From an uncultured Collinsella sp. (GTDB taxonomy: Bacteria > Actinomycetota > Coriobacteriia > Coriobacteriales > Coriobacteriaceae), in assembly GCA_900551305.1 (NCBI GenBank), contig URVK01000073.1, positions 1 to 7,355 of the forward strand: a stretch of DNA of 7,355 bases, written 5' to 3'. Below, in pieces: positions 1 to 5,464 of this stretch; the first letter of the stretch is position 1, and every line of letters begins with the position of its first letter. A model generated the notes under the pieces. That model searched no databases, was not told the DNA's origin, and saw only the letters and a list, made by a program, of their open reading frames with translations. Position numbers and translations under genes: made by a program.

Positions 1-1312
1 CGATGCCATAGTCACGCTGGCGCAGGTCGTACTCGTTGCTGCTGATGATGGCTTCCAGACGCTCGCGCGGAACTCCGTGCTCGCATAGGTCGCGGCAGGC
101 GTCCTGGAACACGCGACGCAGCTCGCGCGCCACACCGGGCTGTGCGTTTTGCAGCATGATGAGCTCGTAGGGCTGCAGGCTCTCGGCCGCGGTGTAGCTC
201 ACCACGTTGCCGCCCAGGCCGGCGGCCAGAATGGCCTTCTTAACCGGCGCTTCGTTGGAGCCCAGCAGCGCCTCGAACAGGATATCCGCCGCGATCGTGC
301 GCTTGCGGTCGAGCGCGCTGCCCAGCACAAGGCCCAGGCCCACCAGGGCGTTCTCGGGTGTGGTGGCCATCTCGATGCGCTTGTACTCGCAGGTCACGGG
401 CGCCTGCGCGTCCAACGGATTGGGTGCCAGCGTGGACGGGTCCTCGCCGGCGGCAACGGCAGCGTCCATGCGGCGGCTCGCGGCACTCGGCTGCGACAGA
501 TAGCGCTCGTCCAAAAAGGCCAGTGCGCGGTCCACGTCCAGGTCGCCGTAGAGCGTGATGTAGGAGTTGGAGGGATTGTAGTGTCGCGCGTGCGTGTCCA
601 GGAACTGCTCGTAGGTGAGCGCGGGAATCGCGCGCGGGTCGCCGCCGCTCTCGTGCGCATAGGCGGTGTCGGGATAGAGCGCGGCGTTGACGGCATCGTC
701 CAGCACGCTCATGGGGTCGGACAGCGCGCCCTTCATCTCGTTGAACACCACGCCGTTATAACGCAGCGTGCCCTCGTGCAGGCTCGCGGCGCTGCTGTCG
801 CCGTCGCCCTCCGGCAGGTCCAGTTCGTAGTGCCAGCCCTCCTGCTCAAAAATGGTGGGCTTGGTATAGATGGCCGGGTTGAACACCGCGTCCAGGTACA
901 CGTCCATCAGGTTGTACAGATCCTGCTCGTTGGTGGTGGCAACGGGGTAGATGGTCTTGTCGGGGTAGGTCATGGCGTTGAGGAACGTCTGCATGGAGCT
1001 CTTGATCAGGTCGACAAACGGCTCCTTGACGGGAAACTTGGCCGATCCGCACAGCACCGAGTGCTCAAGAATATGGAACACGCCGGTGGAATCGGCCGGC
1101 GGCGTCTTAAAGCCAATGGCAAAGGCCTTGTTCTCGTCGTCGCACGCCAGGTACAGCAGGCGAGCGCCCGAGGCAGTGTGTCGCAGCACGTAAGCGTCCG
1201 AGTCGAGCTCGGGCACGGTCTCGCGGCGCTCGACGGCAAAGCCGTGGCAGGTAGTGCCGGGCACCAGCAGTGCAGCGGCTGCGGCGCGCGGGTCGGTTGA
1301 GGTGGTGGGCAT
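1..1312 (-). CDS. M16C family zinc metallopeptidase (PreP/Cym1-like presequence-protease type), N-terminal part, cut by window edge
   Basis: About 437 residues are visible; family members run near 1,000, so only the first half is here and the rest lies left of position 1. The ATG at 1312 is preceded by AAAGGAG (1320-1326) at good spacing. The inverted zinc motif HxxEH is read as HILEH at residues 80-84 (H80 and H84 as zinc ligands, E83 as catalytic base), followed by SVLCGS and a stretch rich in family signatures (KSSMQTFLNAMTYPDKT, about 105-120). The glutamate in NEMKG (E192) is the likely third zinc ligand. In the family these enzymes form a closed chamber and degrade unstructured peptides; no signal peptide is visible, so cytoplasmic peptide turnover is the likely role. 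It looks like an ordinary host gene, transcribed away from the control region that follows. The family call is firm; the substrate is unknown. Confidence 0.93.
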   Translation of the reverse strand, partial: MPTTSTDPRAAAAALLVPGTTCHGFAVERRETVPELDSDAYVLRHTASGARLLYLACDDENKAFAIGFKTPPADSTGVFHILEHSVLCGSAKFPVKEPFVDLIKSSMQTFLNAMTYPDKTIYPVATTNEQDLYNLMDVYLDAVFNPAIYTKPTIFEQEGWHYELDLPEGDGDSSAASLHEGTLRYNGVVFNEMKGALSDPMSVLDDAVNAALYPDTAYAHESGGDPRAIPALTYEQFLDTHARHYNPSNSYITLYGDLDVDRALAFLDERYLSQPSAASRRMDAAVAAGEDPSTLAPNPLDAQAPVTCEYKRIEMATTPENALVGLGLVLGSALDRKRTIAADILFEALLGSNEAPVKKAILAAGLGGNVVSYTAAESLQPYELIMLQNAQPGVARELRRVFQDACRDLCEHGVPRERLEAIISSNEYDLRQRDYGI

Positions 1313-1364
1313 ATGCAGTCTCCTTTGACGCCCCAGCGGGGGCGAATCGAGTCGAATCCACGAG

Positions 1365-1370
1365 AGTATA
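1365..1370 (-). promoter_or_regulatory. Candidate -10 element for the M16C peptidase gene
   Basis: On the minus strand this reads TATACT, five of six matches to TATAAT, and would put the transcript start about 45 bases before the ATG. No good -35 box is seen 16-18 bases upstream. A small GC hairpin (CGCCCC/GGGGCG, 1329-1344) would lie in the leader, just ahead of the ribosome binding site. The palindrome CCCATATGGG (1371-1380) abuts the element and could be a protein site. Confidence 0.35.
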
Positions 1371-1473
1371 CCCATATGGGGCCGCGGCTCTGCGGCGAAC
1401 TGGAGACGATGCCAGCGGATTGGGTAAAGGCCCCGCGTGCCCGCCGCGCGAGCGTGGAAACTTGGACGCCTAT

Positions 1474-1546
1474 CGAATGAGAGTGGATTTTCGGACGGAA
1501 TCAGCCTCAAAACGCCCAAATACCGCCCAAAATCCACGCTCATCCG
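1474..1546. repeat. Long imperfect inverted repeat
   Basis: TGAGAGTGGATTTT (1478-1491) is matched by AAAATCCACGCTCA (1529-1542), 13 of 14 positions complementary. Weaker pairing extends inward (CGGACGG against CCGCCC) and outward by a few bases. The central loop holds two CGCCCAAA copies 11 bp apart (1513-1520 and 1524-1531). There is no T-run on either strand, so it does not look like a standard terminator. It may be an interspersed palindromic element or a structured RNA leader; it encodes nothing I can see. Confidence 0.55.
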
Positions 1547-1556
1547 CCGCCCGCAC

Positions 1557-1632
1557 ATCTCTCATCTCTCATTCGTCACGAATACGAGAGATAACAGAAA
1601 GACGAGAGATAAATATGAGAGATAACTGAGCA
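1557..1632. repeat. Operator-like repeat module, copy 1 (three GAGAGATAA sites plus inverted half-sites)
   Basis: GAGAGATAA occurs at 1586-1594, 1604-1612 and 1617-1625, all on the plus strand, with start-to-start spacings of 18 and 13 bp. The inverted half-site ATCTCTC occurs twice just upstream (1557-1563 and 1564-1570); the nearer one ends 15 bp before the first GAGAGATAA. The same geometry recurs exactly 165 bp downstream in copy 2. The arrangement of same-sense and inverted copies is what a multimeric DNA-binding protein would read. It lies upstream of the best promoter candidate for the AlbA_2/winged-helix gene. Confidence 0.8.
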
Positions 1633-1671
1633 GCAAAGAGACAAGCAATCATGGTATTATCTCAATATCGA

Positions 1672-1700
1672 TTGTTCTACCAGCAAAAACATGTTTATAT
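1672..1700 (+). promoter_or_regulatory. Candidate promoter of the AlbA_2/winged-helix gene, between the two repeat modules
   Basis: TTGTTC (1672-1677) and TTATAT (1695-1700) are separated by 17 bases in a locally AT-rich stretch. Transcription would begin near 1707, leaving a leader of about 145 bases that carries repeat module 2. Module 1 would end about 40 bases upstream of the -35 box. A lone TTATCTC half-site lies at 1657-1663. An alternative -10 (TAATAT, 1745-1750) sits inside module 2 but has a poor -35. Assigned by eye only. Confidence 0.35.
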
Positions 1701-1719
1701 GAAACAGATGGCAGACATC

Positions 1720-1797
1720 TTATCTTTTATCTCTCACTCATCTCTAATATGAGAGATAACAGAAAGATGAGAGATAATTTCGAGAGATAACTGAGAG
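1720..1797. repeat. Operator-like repeat module, copy 2 (three GAGAGATAA sites plus inverted TTATCTCTC)
   Basis: GAGAGATAA occurs at 1751-1759, 1769-1777 and 1782-1790, with the same 18- and 13-bp spacings as copy 1. A full inverted copy, TTATCTCTC, is at 1727-1735 and ends 15 bp before the first direct copy, so TTATCTCTCA and TGAGAGATAA form a perfect 10-bp dyad. Partial half-sites occur at 1720-1726 and 1740-1745. Positions 1726-1795 align without gaps to 1561-1630 and are largely identical, except for the spacer between the inverted and direct sites. It lies about 55 bases before the ATG at 1853. Confidence 0.85.
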
Positions 1798-1839
1798 ACG
1801 AGGGAAATCTATCCGCGGCATTCTCCGCAGGACCGAGCG

Positions 1840-1845
1840 AAAGGA
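1840..1845 (+). promoter_or_regulatory. Ribosome binding site that fixes the start at 1853
   Basis: AAAGGA is separated by seven bases from the ATG at 1853. A GTG two codons earlier (1847) is in frame but only one base from this site, too close to be used, so the ATG is the better start. Confidence 0.7.
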
Positions 1846-1852
1846 CGTGCAG

Positions 1853-3319
1853 ATGAACGAAAACGAGCTGACCGGTCTGCTTGAGTCTTTAAGGCGTATG
1901 GGCTCGGATGATCTTAACGTCGAAGTGAAGGAGAGCGCCACGACGCTTTCCCGCGACGTATGGGAAACGGTGAGCGCATTCGCGAACACTGCCGGCGGAA
2001 TCATCGTGCTCGGAGTGAGTGAGCGCGCAGGTTTTGTCCCGGTTGAGAACTTCGAGACCGAGAAAGTGCTCAACCAATTTGTGTCAGGCATGGGTGATGC
2101 GGGCGGTCGAGGAAAGCTGGCCAATCCGCCTAAATACACGATCGAGCGAGTGGAGCTTCAGGGCACCGTGGTTCTGGTCATCACGATTGAGGAGCTCGAC
2201 CCGTCGAGCAAGCCTTGCTATGTCATAGAGCGGGGCGCTCAAGGTGGCAGCTACAAACGCATCGATGACAAAGATGTCCCGCTTTCGTCGACCGAGGTTT
2301 TGGCACTGTCGTCATATGAACGGACGAGTCCTAGCGATCGCGATGCGGTGCCCGGCACGAGTGTGGGCGATCTCGACGAGTCGCTGGTCGACCGCACGAT
2401 AGAGCGTGCCTATTCGTTGACGCCTCGAGCGATGCGCGGTGCGGCGGACAAGAAGACAAAGATGGAGCGTCTGAATTTCCTCGACTTCCAGGGCAATGTT
2501 ACCAAGGCCGGCCTCCTTGCCGCGGGCGTTTACCCTCAGCAGTTCTATCCCAAGCTCTTCATTGATGTGGCTGTCCACGTGGGAGCTCAAAAGGGAGCTG
2601 CGGGGTCGCTGAGGTTCATGGACCGCACAATCTGTGAGGGAACGTTGGGCGAGATGATCTCGGATGCCGTCGCAGCTGTCGCCAAAAACCTGCGCCGCAT
2701 CTCGACCGTCCAAGGCATCTCGCGTATCGACTCGCTGGAGATTCCCGAGGAGGTTCTGCGCGAGGCAATCGCCAACGCCGTAATCCATCGAGAATACGGG
2801 GATCGGTTCTGTGGACAATCGATTGCCGTCGACGTCTTTGACGATCGTGTCGAGGTGACGAATCCTGGCGGCCTTTACGGGGGAAAGACTCGCGAGAACT
2901 TGTTTGACGGCAGCTCCCGATGCCGTAACGCGACGCTTGTGAAGCTCATGTCGATTGTCCCGCTGCCGGATGGCGCAGGTTCGCCGGCTGAGGGCAATGG
3001 CTCGGGCATCCCGATGATGATCGATGCTATGCGCGCGCATGGTCTGGCCGAGCCCCTGTTCTGCCCCGGATTCGATCGGTTCAAGGTCGTACTTTACCGT
3101 TCAAAGATCGAGCCGGTCGATCATGGCGGGGGCTTAATTGTGACGGCACTCAAACACTACGGCGAGCTGGGGACGCGCGAGCTGGCAGAGCGCACAGGGC
3201 TCACAATTTCCCAGGTTAGGTCGCGCGTCAACGCGCTCATTGCTCAAGGCGAGCTTGAGCCCACGGCGCCGGCGACGAGCCGCAACCGCAAGTATCGACT
3301 GTCGGAGCGCGTGGGATAG
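1853..3319 (+). CDS. AlbA_2 (Schlafen-type) / GHKL-like ATPase / winged-helix putative transcriptional regulator (COG2865 type)
   Basis: The 488-residue protein shows three parts. Residues about 10-150 are an AlbA_2 domain: the EVKES box near residue 24, the AFANTAGGIIVLGVSE strand-turn, and a terminal ERGAQGGSYKRI that is typical of the family. Residues about 299-415 match the GHKL-like ATPase domain of COG2865, with the helix EAIANAVIHREY, the turn VEVTNPGGL and a glycine-rich GNGSGIP segment. Residues about 425-485 form a winged helix (GELGTRELAERTGLTISQVRSRVNALIAQGEL) ending in a basic wing. Members of this family are usually called putative transcriptional regulators; their biochemical role is poorly known, and some occur beside restriction or other defence genes. 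The gene stands alone, and the repeat array directly upstream suggests it controls its own promoter. That autoregulation is inference. Domain calls are strong; function is not established. Confidence 0.88.
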   Translation: MNENELTGLLESLRRMGSDDLNVEVKESATTLSRDVWETVSAFANTAGGIIVLGVSERAGFVPVENFETEKVLNQFVSGMGDAGGRGKLANPPKYTIERVELQGTVVLVITIEELDPSSKPCYVIERGAQGGSYKRIDDKDVPLSSTEVLALSSYERTSPSDRDAVPGTSVGDLDESLVDRTIERAYSLTPRAMRGAADKKTKMERLNFLDFQGNVTKAGLLAAGVYPQQFYPKLFIDVAVHVGAQKGAAGSLRFMDRTICEGTLGEMISDAVAAVAKNLRRISTVQGISRIDSLEIPEEVLREAIANAVIHREYGDRFCGQSIAVDVFDDRVEVTNPGGLYGGKTRENLFDGSSRCRNATLVKLMSIVPLPDGAGSPAEGNGSGIPMMIDAMRAHGLAEPLFCPGFDRFKVVLYRSKIEPVDHGGGLIVTALKHYGELGTRELAERTGLTISQVRSRVNALIAQGELEPTAPATSRNRKYRLSERVG

Positions 3320-3419
3320 ATGCGTTAGTGGACGAGGCGACCCAATAATCGACCCTCGATTGGCGTCCATTAAGGTAAAGCGGTTTTTGCCCAGTCGACG
3401 GTGATGCTAAAGACTCGGC

Positions 3420-3911
3420 TTACGCCGGCATGGCCCCGAACCCGTCTATCAAGAACAGCCTAAGAACCAGCTTGATGACATTTCCCGGTTTGACTTCTGC
3501 CGCGTCAAAGACGTGGCACTCGGCGAGCTCGCTGCAGTATGCATAGATGTCGCGGATAAGGTCCGCGCCCGAGAGCGTAAACATGTAGCCTGCGTCCGAA
3601 AGCGCATTGGGCGCGGCAGGCAACTTGGCCATGTGGCAGAACGTTTGCAGGTCGGGCGCCATAACGTTCTGGTAGTCGAGGTGGCCGTTGGCATCCTGCG
3701 CGGCAAGCTCCAATTGGCGCGCAAAATCCAGCGCCGCCGCTAACACAAAGCTCGGCGTAGGCGCATTGACGTCCTGAGTGGTCGCCACAAGCCTGCCCGC
3801 CGCCTGCGTGACAAGCCAAGCGACCTCGCGCTGGCAACGCACGGCCTTGCGCGTAACCGGCTTGATGGACGAAGAAGAAACGCTCCCCTTAGGCGGATTC
3901 GAAGCAGCCAC
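3420..3911 (-). CDS. Uncharacterised 163-residue protein
   Basis: The reading frame starts at a GTG (3911) preceded by GGGAGG (3918-3923) at five bases, a convincing ribosome binding site; an ATG at 3925 is out of frame. I do not recognise the family. The protein begins with a low-complexity Ser/Lys-rich stretch (residues 1-20), then appears mostly helical, soluble and without membrane segments or a signal peptide. Three or four cysteines are scattered with no metal-binding spacing. GC-rich third positions match the peptidase gene rather than the restriction genes, so it is probably a resident gene. It converges on the AlbA_2 gene with 100 bases between the stops, and its 5' end faces the methyltransferase terminator. 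A real gene is likely from the start signal and codon use, but no function can be given. Confidence 0.68.
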   Translation of the reverse strand: MAASNPPKGSVSSSSIKPVTRKAVRCQREVAWLVTQAAGRLVATTQDVNAPTPSFVLAAALDFARQLELAAQDANGHLDYQNVMAPDLQTFCHMAKLPAAPNALSDAGYMFTLSGADLIRDIYAYCSELAECHVFDAAEVKPGNVIKLVLRLFLIDGFGAMPA

Positions 3912-3968
3912 AAGACCCTCCCATGAACAATCCGGCCCAACAAGCCCGGATGAAACACGTGCTGCATC

Positions 3969-3974
3969 AGTATA
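3969..3974 (-). promoter_or_regulatory. Candidate -10 element for the 163-residue protein gene
   Basis: On the minus strand this reads TATACT, about 58 bases before the GTG start. The expected -35 position overlaps the terminator tract at 3991-3997 and has no good match. If real, the promoter begins immediately after the methyltransferase terminator. Confidence 0.3.
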
Positions 3975-3990
3975 CAGGGGAGTGGAGTGG

Positions 3991-4025
3991 AAAAACGGAG
4001 CCGACAGCGTGAACTGCCGGCTCCG
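3991..4025 (-). terminator. Intrinsic (rho-independent) terminator of the methyltransferase gene
   Basis: On the minus strand CGGAGCCGGCAG (complement of 4014-4025) pairs with CTGTCGGCTCCG (complement of 3996-4007) across a six-base loop, giving 11 Watson-Crick pairs and one G-U. TTTTT (complement of 3991-3995) follows directly. It begins 12 bases after the methyltransferase stop codon and insulates the 163-residue gene from it. Confidence 0.9.
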
Positions 4026-4036
4026 GATTGCTTGCC

Positions 4037-5299
4037 TTAGAGGCCGTACACTTCGACCATAGCTTCGCCAATGCGATGGGGCACGCCGGTGACGAGTGCG
4101 TTGCCCATGCAGAAGGCTCGATGGCCGTCAGTCATGCCCGTATCGGTCCAGCCTTTCGGGAATCCCTGAAGCTGATCGAGCTCGTCGGGAACGAGACGGC
4201 GGAAACGGCCATCGGGACATTCGATGACGTGCTTGAAGCGGCTCGCTCCTGTGCCGCCTTCTCCTGTGAGGATGGTGCGGCTCGGCTTGTCGGTGGCATC
4301 CGGGAAGCTCATGGCTCCCTCGGAATACGTGTACGTAAAGCCTGTCTTTTTGTTAGTGCGCTCTTCGCGCTTGCTGCCCTTAAGGTAGCGCCAGTCGGGA
4401 AGCTTTTCGTCGGAGATGTAAAACTGCTCCGGGACATCAGCCTCGTCGACAAGCACGTCGCCAAGCACGTGACGCTCACTGTGATAGTCCTCGGCAAAGT
4501 CGCAGGTCAGAACATGACAGCCCTGCATGACGCCAGCATTCTTGAATTGAGAGGTCTTTTGGCCGACGCCAAAACGAGTTGAGTTCTCGTAGGGGTCGGG
4601 TAAAACGTCAAGCTCGGACATCTCGTCGGGATAGATGGCGGGGAAGGCTTTAGCCATGACGCCGTTGTGCATGCGATCAACGAGATCAACCTTGCCAGCG
4701 CCCTTTTCGCAGAAGATATAAACACGTTTGCGACGCTGGGGGAAACCGTATTCGGCAGAGTTGACCACGCGCCATTCGACCGTGTAGTCGAGGTCGGCAA
4801 GACAGCTTAGGATGATGGCGAAGTCGCGACCGCGTTGAGACGCGGGCGACTTGAGCAAGCGGTCAACGTTCTCAAAGAGACCGAACTTGGGCTTTTTCAT
4901 TTCGAGGAAATGATAGATGTCCCACCAGAGGACACCCTTCTTGCCCTCGATGCCGTGTGCCTGATTGAGGGGACGCGCGACAGAGTAGTCCTGGCAAGGG
5001 AAGCCACCAACGACCATTTGCACGTCGGGGATTTTAATTTCGCCGGCTTCAGCCTGCTCCAGGACCTTATTGATATCTTCGTTGACAACGGAATCTTCGC
5101 CAAAGCGGTCCATGTAACAACGTGCCGCAAACTGACGCGCCTTGGTTCCGGGCGGTTCCCACTGGTTGGCCCAAATGGTGCGGAAGGGGCCGGCTGGTTT
5201 CATATAGAAATTGGGATAACGAGGGTCGGCATAGCCTTCGAGGCCCAGACGAAATCCGCCGACGCCAGCAAAAAGCTCGGCAATTTTGACCTCTGACAT
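4037..5299 (-). CDS. C5-cytosine DNA methyltransferase, M.Sau3AI-like, expected target GATC
   Basis: The 420-residue protein transfers a methyl group from S-adenosylmethionine to cytosine-5 in DNA. The ordered m5C motifs are clear: motif I AELFAGVGGFRLGLE (7-21), motif IV GGFPCQDYS with catalytic C102, motif VI ENVDRLL (143-149), motif VIII QRRKRVYIF (188-196), a variable target-recognition region (about 230-365), motif IX RRLVPDELDQLQGFP, and motif X beginning near G399 (GNALVTGVP). The length matches M.Sau3AI-type enzymes (about 410). The ATG at 5299 is chosen because motif I begins seven residues later; a longer frame reaches a TTG at 5368 but adds a non-family extension. The ribosome binding site is weak (GGAAT). 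It is divergent from the MutH-fold nuclease, and that pairing is the main support for the GATC assignment. Class is certain; exact specificity is inferred. Confidence 0.95.
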   Translation of the reverse strand: MSEVKIAELFAGVGGFRLGLEGYADPRYPNFYMKPAGPFRTIWANQWEPPGTKARQFAARCYMDRFGEDSVVNEDINKVLEQAEAGEIKIPDVQMVVGGFPCQDYSVARPLNQAHGIEGKKGVLWWDIYHFLEMKKPKFGLFENVDRLLKSPASQRGRDFAIILSCLADLDYTVEWRVVNSAEYGFPQRRKRVYIFCEKGAGKVDLVDRMHNGVMAKAFPAIYPDEMSELDVLPDPYENSTRFGVGQKTSQFKNAGVMQGCHVLTCDFAEDYHSERHVLGDVLVDEADVPEQFYISDEKLPDWRYLKGSKREERTNKKTGFTYTYSEGAMSFPDATDKPSRTILTGEGGTGASRFKHVIECPDGRFRRLVPDELDQLQGFPKGWTDTGMTDGHRAFCMGNALVTGVPHRIGEAMVEVYGL

Positions 5300-5311
5300 G
5301 TTATTCCAATC

Positions 5312-5340
5312 GATATAACGAACGTTTATAAACTCAACAA
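5312..5340 (-). promoter_or_regulatory. Candidate methyltransferase promoter
   Basis: On the minus strand TTGTTG (complement of 5335-5340) and TATATC (complement of 5312-5317) are separated by 17 bases. The start of transcription would fall near 5305, only about six bases before the ATG, giving an almost leaderless message; this fits the lack of a strong ribosome binding site. The palindrome at 5324-5333 lies within the spacer. Confidence 0.35.
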
Positions 5341-5454
5341 CGATAACCGATCTGGGAAAAAAGATCAACCCTTGATTTTATCACTCCGAGAATGCTCATC
5401 ATTGGTGTGCAAGTTTGTGTAATGGACTACCATGGAAAACTGATTGCGAGTTTC

Positions 5455-5460
5455 GGAGGT
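5455..5460 (+). promoter_or_regulatory. Strong ribosome binding site fixing the nuclease start at 5465
   Basis: GGAGGT is followed by ACCC and the ATG at 5465. A TTG seven codons upstream (5444) is in frame, but it lies before this site and would add residues (RVSEVP) with no family counterpart, so it is rejected. Confidence 0.8.
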
Positions 5461-5464
5461 ACCC

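Larger units (their letters stand above)
5300..5464. promoter_or_regulatory. Divergent promoter region of the restriction-modification pair, with two GATC sites
   Basis: This AT-rich 165-base stretch separates the two start codons and must hold both promoters. GATC occurs at 5349-5352 and 5363-5366, 14 bp apart, each a site the system itself would modify. A perfect palindrome GTTTATAAAC lies at 5324-5333. For the nuclease gene the best -10 is TGTAAT (5418-5423), with no good -35. No controller-protein box pair is recognisable and no controller gene is present. Confidence 0.6.

Noticed and set aside
149..1300. Long plus-strand open frame of 383 codons
   Set aside because: It lies opposite the M16C peptidase, which has clear catalytic motifs; the translation is low-complexity (Gly/Val/Arg/Gln-rich), as expected of an antisense frame in GC-rich DNA.
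1270..1629. Plus-strand open frame of 119 codons running into the repeats
   Set aside because: It begins inside the peptidase gene, lacks a ribosome binding site, and its C-terminus is only the translated GAGAGATAA repeats.
1557..1797. CRISPR array
   Set aside because: The repeat unit is 9 bp, spacers are 4-9 bp inside each triplet, and whole modules are duplicated; there are no cas genes. Operator-like sites fit better.
2312..3040. Minus-strand open frame of 242 codons
   Set aside because: It is antisense to the AlbA_2/ATPase gene and shows no family features.
3331..3367. Terminator between the AlbA_2 gene and the 163-residue gene
   Set aside because: AATCGA/TCGATT forms a 6-bp stem with a 3-base loop and some outer pairing, but there is a bulge and no adjacent T-run.
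4028..5296. Two plus-strand open frames (4028-4582 and 4835-5296)
   Set aside because: Both are antisense to the methyltransferase, whose ordered motifs leave no doubt about the coding strand.
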